A DNA stretch of 64,000 bases from Choristoneura fumiferana (lineage: Eukaryota; Arthropoda; Insecta; Lepidoptera; Tortricidae). This document shows, in pieces, positions 19,907 through 30,288 of this stretch (positions within the stretch are counted from its first letter, which is position 1; every line of letters starts with the position of its first letter). The stretch covers positions 6,841,996-6,905,995 of the forward strand of contig NC_133500.1 of the NCBI RefSeq assembly GCF_025370935.1, given 5' to 3'. The position numbers and the translations under genes are program-made. Below the pieces are notes generated by a model, which worked only from the letters and a program-made list of their open reading frames with translations, ran no database searches and had not been told where the DNA came from.

Positions 19907-21476
19907 AGCTTTTGCCGCGACTTCGTCCGCGTGGAATAGTAATTTTGGAAAGTATTTAATTTATATAGGATATCTATTCTGCCAATAATAGTACATAGAA
20001 ACTTCTATGGTTATCAAAAATAACCTATTTAATACATTGCACAAATATAAACTATTTTTTTTTTTGTTCCATACATCCGTCAGTCCGATGTTCTTTGCGT
20101 AAAACATAAATATTTGGGGTAGTCATATTTTAGCATACGACGTGTATTCTACTCTTCCAACACAAAAGGACTAATTCTTCATAGTGCATTTTTACTTAGC
20201 ATAGCTACACATATTTCCGATAAATATGTAGTAACTTTTTTGAATTCCTTAAGAACTTTCATCCCCATATTTCAAGTAAATAGGTCGAATTTGAAAGCGC
20301 CAGAGCAAATGTTTTTAAGGGTTCCGTACCTAAAAAGAAAAAAATGGAACCCTTGTAGGATTACTTTGCTGTCCGTCCGTCCGTCTGTCTGTCAAGACCC
20401 TTTATCTCGTAAACGCGCGGAGTTAGGTATCGAGTTGAAATTAAAACCCTAAACTCAGGTCAATAGTCCCGAAAGCTGTGAAAAAATCAAACTTCTAAGT
20501 CAAGGCAATCAAAAGCTACAGTCGTTAAAAAGGTGTTTCCATACAAATTGCCTCAACAGAAAAAGTTATAGGGTACTTCCGGCTGTCCTAGAAACTTGGA
20601 ATTTTGCATAAAGGTAGCTCTTATAGCACAATAAATAAGAAAATCTGAAAATCATATTTTTTCATGTCTGACTGTCTATGTGAATAAGCCATCTAAAATG
20701 ACCCCACATTGCGTACATTTTGCTTATGAGCTTAGAAGGCTCTGCTAACACTGCACACTGTTCAAAAACGCTTAAACAAATATCTATTTATTTCTTATAC
20801 CTAAGTAGCCCAATGCCAAGTTTCATAAAGAACATCGATTTATCTTCGACAATGACGATCTTCCATATAAAGTTTCATCCCTATTTCACCCCTCACAGGA
20901 GAATTTTTAAAAACCGCGAACAGATATCTATTTATCTCATATCACGTGCCCAAATGCCAAGTTTCATAAAGAACCATCGATTTATCTTCGACAATGACGA
21001 TCTTCCATATAAACTTTCATCCCTATTTGACCCCCTCACAGAAAAAATTTTAAAAAACGGGCGAACAGATATCTATTTATCTCTTTTCACGTGCCGAAAT
21101 GGCAAGTTTAATAAAGATTCATCTATTTATATTCGATAATGACGACCTTGCGTCCTTTCATCCCTATTTCATCCCCTCACCGGTCGAATTTTCAAAAAAA
21201 CCTCAAACAAATATCGATTATTTTTTATTAAGTTCCTAAATTCCAGTTTCATGGTTTATCTCGACAGCGACGAACTTCCACTATATAAACTTTCATCCCT
21301 ATTTCAACCCTTAAAGCCTCTTTTTCGCGATAAAAGATAGCCTATGTCTTTCCAGGGTCTATTTTATCTCTGTACCAAATTTCATCTAAATCGGTTCAGC
21401 GGTTTAGGCGTGAAAGCGCAACAGACAGACAGACAGACAGACAGAGTTACTTTCGCATTTGTAATATTAGTATGGA
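19907..21476 (-). mobile_element. Long Helitron-like element with internal tandem repeats
   Basis: On the minus strand the 5' end is TCCATACTAATATTACAAAT (at 21476) and the 3' end is GCGGCAAAAGCTAGT (at about 19905), giving the expected TC and CTAG ends. Inside are a CAGA run, four units of about 144 bp (20774-21230) and a piece of another repeat family (20311-20600, with GGGTTCCGTACC and a run of CCGTCCGTCCGTCTGTCTGT). No Rep/helicase gene. About 1.57 kb. Confidence 0.6.
20774..21230. repeat. Internal tandem array, units of about 144 bp
   Basis: Units start near 20774, 20918, 21063 and 21204, each with (A/G)AACA(A/G)ATATC followed by CAAGTTTCATAAAGAA, ATCTTCGACAATGACGA and CTTTCATCCCTATTTCA. 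The last unit is the most diverged and merges into the element end. The 139-codon frame here is caused by the periodicity. Confidence 0.8.
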
Positions 21477-21483
21477 AGTATGG

Positions 21484-21684
21484 ATTAAGTGCCTAAATTC
21501 CAAGTTTCATGGTTTTTATCTTCGACAGCGACGAACTTCCACTATATAAACTTTCATCCCCTATTTCAACCCCTTAAAGCCTCTTTTTCGCGATAAAAGA
21601 TAGCCTATGTTCTTTCCAGGGTCTATTTTATCTCTGTACCAAATTTCATCTAAATCGGTTCAGCGGTTTAGGCGTGAAAGCGTA

Positions 21685-21722
<38 letters not shown>

Positions 21723-21756
21723 GAGAGTTACTTTCGCATTTATAATAATAGTATGG
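21484..21756 (-). repeat. Second copy of the Helitron-like terminal segment
   Basis: Almost identical to 21226-21476: ATTAAGTGCCTAAATTCC, ACGAACTTCCACTATATAAA, GGTTCAGCGGTTTAGGCGTG, then a longer CAGA run and a TATAATAATAGTATGG end. The pair lies head to tail with 7 bases between, and the second copy stops at the N gap. Confidence 0.8.
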
Positions 21757-22320
21757 NNNNNNNNNNNNNNNNNNNNNNNNNNNNNNNNNNNNNNNNNNNN
21801 NNNNNNNNNNNNNNNNNNNNNNNNNNNNNNNNNNNNNNNNNNNNNNNNNNNNNNNNNNNNNNNNNNNNNNNNNNNNNNNNNNNNNNNNNNNNNNNNNNNN
21901 NNNNNNNNNNNNNNNNNNNNNNNNNNNNNNNNNNNNNNNNNNNNNNNNNNNNNNNNNNNNNNNNNNNNNNNNNNNNNNNNNNNNNNNNNNNNNNNNNNNN
22001 NNNNNNNNNNNNNNNNNNNNNNNNNNNNNNNNNNNNNNNNNNNNNNNNNNNNNNNNNNNNNNNNNNNNNNNNNNNNNNNNNNNNNNNNNNNNNNNNNNNN
22101 NNNNNNNNNNNNNNNNNNNNNNNNNNNNNNNNNNNNNNNNNNNNNNNNNNNNNNNNNNNNNNNNNNNNNNNNNNNNNNNNNNNNNNNNNNNNNNNNNNNN
22201 NNNNNNNNNNNNNNNNNNNNNNNNNNNNNNNNNNNNNNNNNNNNNNNNNNNNNNNNNNNNNNNNNNNNNNNNNNNNNNNNNNNNNNNNNNNNNNNNNNNN
22301 NNNNNNNNNNNNNNNNNNNN
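21757..22320. other. Assembly gap, 564 N
   Basis: It separates the duplicated Helitron-like tail from copy B of the duplicated block. All open frames reported across it are artefacts of N. Confidence 0.98.
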
Positions 22321-25300
22321 CTCACGTTGCGGTTGAAAAATGGCTTGAAACATCCAAAATCATTGTGAAGCAGAGATAACAAAGGGGAAATTTACATAGA
22401 AATAAACACAGGATGATTTCATACGATTTATGGGCGAGTTTCTGAACACCCTTTGTTCGGATCAAACTAACTAATGATTGCGAGACATTTCAATGCCTAT
22501 ATCACGCTAGTTTGTTGGCGTGTGAGTTTCACTTCTATTAATAGATAACAGTTTAATTTGACTAAATGGCTGACAATTTCATCATTATCATCATAAGCCG
22601 GAAGATGTGAACAGGTGAAGAAAGGCCGGGTGGTTTAACTACGCTATAATGAACGAATACTCGCCACTTGCATCCACTGGTTGCCCGTAACCACAGACCT
22701 TATATCGAGATAGACGAAAAGAGCCCTTCAAACTGTATGAGAACCTAGCGTGTCAAATTTTTCTTACCTACGATGACGTCACGAGCGAGATTTAGCGATG
22801 GGAAATCAAGAGCGCGCGGAACCGATTCAAAGTCGTGCCGCCGCAACTGGATAAAACTTTGACCGTGGATCAAACTTTTTACACGCTAGGTAGGTAAACT
22901 CTTAAGGTCTATCTCGATAACCCCGTAACTCTCGCGATGACGTCAGTTCAGCTAATGGGAGGCCTGCCAATGCATCTTCGTCTTTTGGTCGCCTCAAGTT
23001 CAGCAGTTTTATTTAGGTAACTTTATAGAATTTCTTTAACAGTGTGAAGAAAAGAACCGATGTGGTGAACGCTGGGAGAGTAGATCTTGTCTGTCTGTAC
23101 GCACAAGGTCATGGGAAGACATTTTCGCCTTAAATCAAAGTTGTCTCGGTGCAAAATGATTAAACTATGTGAAATAACAACAGATTGTCCCTTAGTTGTC
23201 AAATCTACCCTACAAACTGATAAATAGCCCACATAAGTTAACAATTCCATTCCTCAAAGTGTTTCAGTAAGTGTTTTAGAGCATTATTCATACATAAGGG
23301 GTTATAACGCGCCGGCGCCCGTGCTGATTCCGTGCTGAAGCGATATGAATGTTGATAGTAGGTTTGTTCAAACTTAAACACGAACATATTTTAAAAATTC
23401 ACAATATAAAATAAAAGTTACAGTCCATTTGAGGGTCAAGACGTCACTCCGACAGTTATGACAAATCCAATAATACCTCAAAGTTAAAATCTGTCCAGCC
23501 GTAGGCTGCAGCGAGGACCAAAGAAATAGACATACATACATACATACACACATACATACATACACGCTCGAAAACATAACCCTCCTTCGGGCAGTCGGGT
23601 AAAAACGTAACTTAATGTCTTCAATCATCTATCACTTTAGTATTCCAGCGCGCTATCGCCCTAGCGTTTTTATGTTTTGTTTTGTGGCAATAAATAATTT
23701 CATTTTTTCTTTCCTTTTCTCTCTCTGTTTCTATCATGGGACAGTTCAAGTGCTGCCCTCATCCTCAGGATATCATCGTTGTGATTGGATCAAACACATA
23801 AAAACCACTTTAACAGCTAATCAAAAATCTTTCCGCCGACGGTTGGCTTACCATTGAAGTGCGGAGCGCTGCGTGTCATGAAGCGAGGTGCACAGATATT
23901 CCCGACCACTGAATATCACAGTCTGAGCACGCGACGAGTGCAACGGAAGTGCAGTTTGATAACGTTTCCGTGCCAAATTACAGGTCGAGGGAGAAATGAC
24001 GGCCCACTGATGCCTTTGAGAGGCTGCACAAACCTTTCTGCCTTGTTTGCGAAAGTCTAATACGTGAAACTCTTCTATAGCACCAATATAGATTTTCTTT
24101 TTGCTCTTAGCTGTCAAAGGAAAAAATTGTCAGCTAAGAGCAAAAAGTGCGGTAACAAGTTTAAGTTACGTTGACGATGTCATTTTGATTTTATTCAGCT
24201 CCGGGCTATACACCGTCCTATTTATGATTTCCGCTAACTTTTGGGGAATTCTCTAAAGATCAATAAATGTAGTAAGTTTCATCAAGATACTAGTGACTTA
24301 AATCTTAATATTTAAAATGAAGGGTCCACGGAAAGAACTCGATTGTACGTGAAAAATCCGCATCAAAATCGGTACATCCGTTTGAAAGGTACAATGCCAC
24401 TGACATACAGAGAGATAGACAGACATTTGGTGTTAAACTTATAACACTAATCTTTTAGCGTTGCGGATTAAAAAACTTTCTTTGCATGCAAATACAAAAA
24501 ATAAAGCTGAACCGCCGTGGTGAACGAGTGGTTTGACCTATGACCTCTCAAGCAGAGGATCGTGGGTTCAAACCCCGGCTCGCACCTCTGAGTTTTCCGA
24601 AACTCATGTGCGGAATTACATTTGAAATTTACCACGAGCTTTACGGTGAAGGAAAACATCGTGAGGAAACCTGCACAACAAACCTGCGAAGCAATTCAAC
24701 GGTGTGTGTGAAGTTCCCAATCCGCACTGGGCCCGCGTGGGAACTACTGCCCAAGCCCTCTCATTCCGAGAGGAGGTCTGTGCCCTGCAGTGGGACGTAT
24801 ATAGGCTGGGATGATGATGATGACAAAAAATATAACCCCTAAATTTCTTTATTCGGAGCGAGATTAGCGAAGTGCCCCCTAGTGTAATATTTCGTGTCAA
24901 AATCACTTGAAATAAAACAGACGACATTATTTACGTCTTATCAAGAGAGCTTAACTGAACCCAAATACATTCCCTTTTTCAAAACCAGACCCAAAGTTAC
25001 AACCAACCTTAAGCGTAGTGCGTAAAGGTTTCTTTGAGAAAAATTCGACTTTGCTGCGTTCGAATCTTAAAGGACACGCGTAGAAATTGATTTATATCAC
25101 AATGTATCATAGTTTTGGTGTTGATAATAGTACTTTTGGGATGGGGTTTTGACAAAAGTTTTTTTTTATTTATGAAGGGAGAAAGGTCTTTTTGTGCTCA
25201 GGTCGCCCGTCTCTTTATGATAGGATGACATAAAGTACTAAGTATAATTATAGAGTAGATATTTCATGAATTTTCGTCATAACTTTAGACGACGGGAAAG

Positions 25301-25367
25301 CCTAGGGAAAGAAGGAATGAAATAAATCATTTATTATCAGTATAAAAATAAACATTATTTAAGATTA
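22321..25367. repeat. Duplicated block, copy B
   Basis: It matches 14313-18357 in order and orientation. Differences include the missing 981 bp, small insertions (for example about 30 bp near 23119) and a replacement of about 50 bp near 23618. It starts immediately after the gap, so its left limit is unknown. After AAGATTA (25361-25367) the two copies part. Confidence 0.9.
24514..24822 (+). mobile_element. SINE family A in duplicated block B
   Basis: Same insertion as at 17514, at the equivalent position, with a few substitutions. It is therefore not an independent insertion. A box, B box GGGTTCAAACCCC and (GAT)n tail are all present. Confidence 0.9.
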
Positions 25368-25381
25368 CATGTAAAAGTTAG

Positions 25382-25600
25382 GGTCAGTGACATTGTCTAT
25401 GAAGCTTATAGGTCCCGTGTTCGAATCTGGATAAAATGGATAAAGAATATTTGTACTCGAATCATAAATATTATACCAATTTATGTGTTATAAATGTTAT
25501 AATTATATTTATAGGTATTTTATTTGTTGCCTAGTAATTAAAACGAGCATTCCTTAATTTGGGGCTAGGTTAAATGGTGGAGACAATTTTGTCTTCCTCA
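25382..25600 (+). mobile_element. Highly diverged SINE B-like element
   Basis: A B-box-like GTGTTCGAATCTG, ATTTGTACTCGAATCATAAA, GTTGCCTAGTAATTAAAACG and TTGGGGCTAGGTTAAATGG follow the order of family B with many changes. It could be an older subfamily. Confidence 0.45.
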
Positions 25601-26799
25601 GGGTTGGTTCCGTACGATCGAGTATCAAAACGAATTTTAATTAACTAACGATAGTTAATTAAAGTTTAATTGTTTGCTTTTAGAGCTAATAAACTGAATT
25701 TGCCTTGAAATACTGCGTTACAAATAACAATTATTGTTCACGACCAAGGAGTCACCTGTATACTAAAATTTTCAAGAACAACATGACAGATCAACCGAGC
25801 TAGAAAAGCAACTGACAGTGTTGTATTTCTTCGAGCATAAAATGACATAACTCAAAATTTTATAATTTTGCAAAAAATCTCTCATAAAAAAACATAGCAT
25901 TTTAATTAAAACTCTCGCTTCAAAGGGAAGCTGTTGTTCAGAACCCTTGACGAGTTCCCAATTTAAATGGAAAATACTTTATATGCATAAAAATCGACAT
26001 TCGTCGGAATAACAATATTCCATTACTTTTTTTCATTGGGCGTTTAAATTGGGTTCGTATTAAAATAGGTCGTGTCTGTTTTTAATGCACTTTTACGTTG
26101 CATATGCTGCTTATACTTAACTCTAGATTGGAGAGATAAAACAAATTACTTCCTTTATAACTTCAGTTTATACCCAGCTGTTGCTCGCGGCTTTACAGGT
26201 TCACATTGCTATTTTTTTAATGGTTAAGTTTTTAAAAATTGCTTTGCATAAACAAATAAATACAAAGTTTACATCTTAAGAAAGAAAATTGAATTAACTG
26301 AGAAAATTACGCATATAAACTATAATTATTTATAATTGTTAAATTGTGTGTATAGAATATTATTTATAATTAATAATAAAAAGGTCTGATAAATACAAAA
26401 TATAATGTATATTTGTATAGTAGGAGTAAAGATAAAGATGTCCCAATTGTACTACGCAAAATCTTCATAAAATAAACTTAACATTTTCAAGAAAAATTCT
26501 GCCAGTATCTCTGCTTACAAAAACGTTTTTCCACAAGAGAAAAAAAATCGCACCTCGCCAATAAACCGGTACAAAGCAGAAGGCAACTTAAAAAGCGCTT
26601 TTTCATTACGACCTTTCGAGTTAATCGCAATACAGGCTTTTCCGAAAGAATTCCCGGCGCAAGAAAACGTCTTGAGGCCCGGAGTGAGGAGATAAAAGAA
26701 ATTTATTGCCAAGATTAAAGGAGCCTGGCACAATTGTTTGGTGCGTGTCAATCTGGACCGCGGCCCGTCCGGAATGTCGCCTCCCAAAAACGCCAGTAT
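25601..26799. other. Mostly unique DNA, no gene established
   Basis: 25600-26500 is AT-rich spacer, with a Helitron-like scrap near 26172 (AGCTGTTGCTCGCGGCTTTA). 26500-26780 is more mixed in composition, with a 104-codon minus frame (26515-26829) and an overlapping plus frame (26706-26900). Neither has a recognisable domain, and overlapping frames on both strands argue against coding. Confidence 0.4.
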
Positions 26800-26930
26800 T
26801 AAACTTATGTTACTTCGCTTGGCGACCATCTTTGTTTTTTGAGAGCGTGAGTGGATTCGTTATTGCCGTTACGCTTCGCTTTCGATGGCTGTTTGGTTAA
26901 TTTTGTCATTAATTTGGACGATTGCGCTTT
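26800..26930 (+). repeat. Local repeat, copy 1 of 2
   Basis: CTTCGCTTGGCGACCATCTT, GAGAGCGTGAGTGGATTCGT and CGATGGCTGTTTGGTTAATT recur in diverged form at 28190-28330. Same orientation, 1.4 kb apart. Nature unknown. Confidence 0.6.
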
Positions 26931-27389
26931 GAGGATTTGTTTAGTTTGATATTACTTACATGGAATTGGTGATATTCATTTTTATTTCATTATTTTGAAC
27001 TGAGTGGTTGTTCATAAAAACAGCTATACTCAGTGGGGATAGAGTGACTTCAATCATAGTATAGGGTGATCTATAGTTAGATGAAGAGATCAGTAAAGTA
27101 GTAGGCATTCATTGAAAAAGAGCTAAAAATTAAGCTTAGCGGCATGCTAAAATTTTGAATTCGAATTTGGATAAATTGATGTTAAGCGTCTAGTGGGGTC
27201 TTCAAGAAAACAGTAACTATGTAGTCTTTAAAACCAGCAGTGGACTAAGAACTCTTTTCTCAACCACATCTGTGCTTAGCATCAGGGCGTGATGGAGAAA
27301 CACCCATACTAATTTAAATTTTAAATTTTTGTAGCTCATAAGCCAAAAACGTGTCATACTTATAATTTTTTTAAACAGAATTAAAAGTA

Positions 27390-27601
27390 TGAAACTACCG
27401 TGAGACTCACTCATATTAAATATAATGACCCGTATAACTCACGTCTTAAACCGCGCGAGCAGAGCGGCGGCGTGCAGTGCGCGTGTTGCAGCAGCCGCTG
27501 AGTCGCGTTGCTCTGAAGACGAATGGCTACGGATTAGCCCGAAACATGTCGAGCTAAACTCGATTTAAGACGTGAGTTATCCGGGTCATTATATTTAATA
27601 A
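27390..27601 (+). mobile_element. Penelope-like element end, foldback copy with hammerhead-like core
   Basis: The left arm (27390-27451) and right end (27565-27601) are inverted copies of the same PLE terminal sequence (AACTCACGTCTTAAA / GACGTGAGTTATCCGGGTCA). Between them is a GC-rich segment (CGCGCGAGCAGAGCGGCGGC). Within 27507-27562 are CTGAAGA, a GGCTA...TAGCC stem, CGAAAC, GTC and GAGC, the order of a hammerhead ribozyme core. Eukaryotic PLEs are known to carry hammerhead motifs in their terminal repeats. No RT remains. Confidence 0.65.
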
Positions 27602-27710
27602 GAATTAAAAGTGTACCAAAGGCCCCATTTATTGGAGCATACTATGACAGAATTTTTTGTAGTCGGTTGAAAAGTGATAAAACATGCTAAATGTTCATTT
27701 GTGTAAAAAA

Positions 27711-28007
27711 GCCGTGGTGGCCTAGTGGTTTGACCTAACGCCTCTCAAGCAGAGGGTCGTGGGTTCAAACCCCGGCTCGCACCTCTGAGTTTTTCGAAAT
27801 TCATGTGCGGAATTACATTTGAAATTTACCACGAGCTTTGCGGTGAAGGAAAACATCGTGAGGAAACCTGCACAACCTGCGAAGCAATTCAATGGTGCGT
27901 GTGAAGTTCCCAATCCGCACTGGGCCCGCGTGGGAACTATGGCCCAAGCCCTCTTGTTCTGAGAGGAGGCCTGTGCCCAGCAGTGGGACGAATATAGGCT
28001 GGGATGG
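27711..28007 (+). mobile_element. SINE family A, near full length
   Basis: The head GCCGTGGTGGCCTAGTGGTT holds an A box (TGGCCTAGTGG). The B box is GGGTTCAAACCCC. It has the full body and the tail GAGGCCTGTGCCCAGCAGTG, then GGGATGG without a long (GAT)n. It is preceded by an A-rich stretch (GTGTAAAAAA). This is among the best-preserved copies. No open frame is expected. Confidence 0.92.
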
Positions 28008-28189
28008 TCTTGTTTATTGTGAATTTATACGTATGAGTACCTACGTTACTCATGGCAAGAGTGCAGACGAGTGTACCTCGCCCCCCTCCTCCACAAAAAC
28101 TGGATGAACATTATATACCTACTTTTGAGTAAAGTTAAAATTAACTTCCATAACAATTTCTTTTGATGTATCGATTAAGTAAAAAAGAA

Positions 28190-28330
28190 ACACTATTAGA
28201 CTTTATATTCCTTTCGCTTTGCGGCCATCTTTGTATTTTGAAAGCGTAAGTAGATTCATTATGGCTGTTGTGATTCGCTCTCAATGGCTGTTTGGTTAAT
28301 TTTGCTGTCTTTTTGCACGATTAAGCTTTA
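28190..28330 (+). repeat. Local repeat, copy 2 of 2
   Basis: Diverged copy of 26800-26930 (CGCTTTGCGGCCATCTTTGT, TCTCAATGGCTGTTTGGTTA). Confidence 0.6.
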
Positions 28331-28538
28331 GTAGTTCGTGTTAAAGTAAAGTGTTTCGTGAATCAATTTAAGTTTTGTTTGTTTTCGTTGTAGATATTCC
28401 ATTTTAGTAGATGGTTCACTGCGGTTTACTATAAGGTCACCAGCTGAAAAAAGAAAGTAATTTTATTTTGGATACTTAATCAATTTACGTAAATCTTCAG
28501 CCATCACTGTTGACTTTATTTCATCAAAAAAACATTAA

Positions 28539-28679
28539 GGGGCTGTTTCACCATCCATTGATTAGTGTTAACTGGCGGTTAGATGTGATGCCGTCTCCAT
28601 TTGTTTTGTTCGAATAGACGGAGACGGCATCACATTTAACCGTCGGTTAACGCTAATCAATGGATGGTGAAACAGCCCC
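28539..28679. mobile_element. Palindromic MITE, PIF/Harbinger-like (TAA target)
   Basis: The ends GGGGCTGTTTCACCATCCAT and complement are flanked by TAA on both sides (28536-28538, 28680-28682). The 141-bp element is a near-perfect inverted repeat (arms meet at TTGTTTTGTTCGAATAGACGG). A 3-bp TWA target is typical of PIF/Harbinger. A decayed half copy is at 63268-63345. Confidence 0.82.
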
Positions 28680-28699
28680 TAAGTAATCTGCGGGTAGTT

Positions 28700-29730
28700 C
28701 TGCTCCTAGTTTTTCTAACAAAAACACAGAAGATCAAATAAAGAATCAGGGAGAGCTAACTAAGAAAAAACCAACAGTATTAACACGTCGCAGTCGATGG
28801 ATGCTCAAATCAATAGATAAGCGATCGTCAACCATTTGTCGTTGCTAATAATACTTCGCCTCTTACTCGGACGTTGATAAATGGGGCGCCAAATGTTGCC
28901 AGATGTCAGTAAGTCGCGGCAATATTTTCTTTTACATGGGGTAACAGCGGCACTGACTTAGCTCAATTTTTATATACTTGAGGGAATTTTTGGAAGCTTG
29001 GACCAAAGGTTGGTGATGGTGATACATGTACTAATGTTGTAGGATTTCATATCGTGATTTTTTTTCTATTAAATTTTTTGTTTCCTAAGGGGTGGCATAT
29101 TTTACAGGCTATTGTACCAAACGGTATAATTTCATGCTAATTATTTTAACAATTTAATTACGGTACATAATAGCGGATTTTATTCAGCAATTCAGTTGAG
29201 GTGGAGTAAAATTTGGTTTTTCCTCGTTGTTGGAAGACGATTTTCTTTCTACTACATGTACATAGGAGTTAACACGTGTAAGAAGAAGACGGCTAGAGCC
29301 TGATTTTTGAAGTGAGAAGGCAAATAAATAGCGTTCCAAAATTATTTCAGTTTTAATTCGATATCCCTAAATGTCAAAAAGTATAGCTACTACATATTGG
29401 ATGAGTTGCCAAACCCGATATCCAAGACGATCCATTTTGTAAGAATTTTTAATTTAGATGTTTGACATGGTGATCTTTTCAACAGTCAATTATTTCGACT
29501 TATATGGTTTGACCACGCAACCCTCGTGTATAACATGAAATGGTGCAAGAAGTGTTCAAAGTTTTAGTTCACCAATTTCTATGAAAAACATAAATTTGCG
29601 CATATTCGATGCACAGGATAAAATATACTGACAAAAGAAAACACAACTGACCCAATAAGTATTCATGTTTCTTTTAGTGAATTAAGTGCTAAATAGTTTG
29701 ATGCATACCTACTATTTTATGAAATACTCA
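28700..29730. other. No gene seen
   Basis: AT-rich spacer without long frames or repeats recognised in this window. Confidence 0.45.
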
Positions 29731-29731
29731 T

Positions 29732-29931
29732 TCATCATCCCAGCCTATATACGTCCCACTGCAGGGCACAGGCCTCCCCTCAGAATGAAAGGGCTTGAGC
29801 AGTAGTTCCCACGCGGGCCCAGTGCGGATTGGGAACTTCACACACACCATTGAATTGCTTCGCAGGTTTGTGCAGGTTTCCTCACGATGTTTTCCTTCAC
29901 CGTAAAGCTCGTGGTAAATTTCAAATGTAAT
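29732..29931 (-). mobile_element. SINE family A, 5'-truncated
   Basis: From the (GAT)n-side CATCATCCCAGCC through the GTTTTCCTTCACCGTAAAGC region to ACCACGAGCTTT on the minus strand. The tRNA-like head and B box are missing. Confidence 0.85.
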
Positions 29932-30211
29932 ACCATGTATGTGTATGTGTACTTATTAACCTAACATTTTTAATTTCATTCCCTTGGCCCTTGGCCTACT
30001 TAACTAGAAAGGGCAACTTCAAGAAGGGTTTTTAGGGCTGTCACCGTAATGTCATCTACATACATATATGACTAATTTTATTACGGCGGTACGTGTTTCG
30101 GGGTTGCTTTGACGACTGGAAGGGCTTACCCTGCCCCCGGAAAAAGACGGTTTGAACGGGAAATGGTTTTGTCGAACAGTGCCAAAGACATTCACTAATA
30201 GTAAAAGACAA

Positions 30212-30288
30212 TAGCCCTCTCGTTCTGAGAGGAGACCTGTGCCAGTGGCACATTTATAGGTCGCGATGATAATAATGATGATGATGAG
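30212..30288 (+). mobile_element. SINE family A, 3' tail only
   Basis: AGCCCTCTCGTTCTGAGAGG, then GACCTGTGCCAGTGGCAC and a (GAT)n-like end. Confidence 0.7.

Noticed and set aside
20720..21139. 139-codon frame with repeated blocks
   Set aside because: Produced by the 144-bp tandem units of a Helitron-like element; no similarity to a protein repeat family that I know.
21607..22382. Open frames of 208-253 codons on both strands
   Set aside because: They consist almost entirely of the 564-N gap.
26515..26829. 104-codon minus frame in mixed-composition DNA
   Set aside because: Overlaps a plus-strand frame of similar quality, has no recognised domain, no convincing splice sites and part of it belongs to a local repeat.
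27452..27500. GC-rich segment considered as a promoter or rRNA piece
   Set aside because: It is bounded by PLE terminal sequences and recurs, in variant form, in the PLE at 37240-37290.
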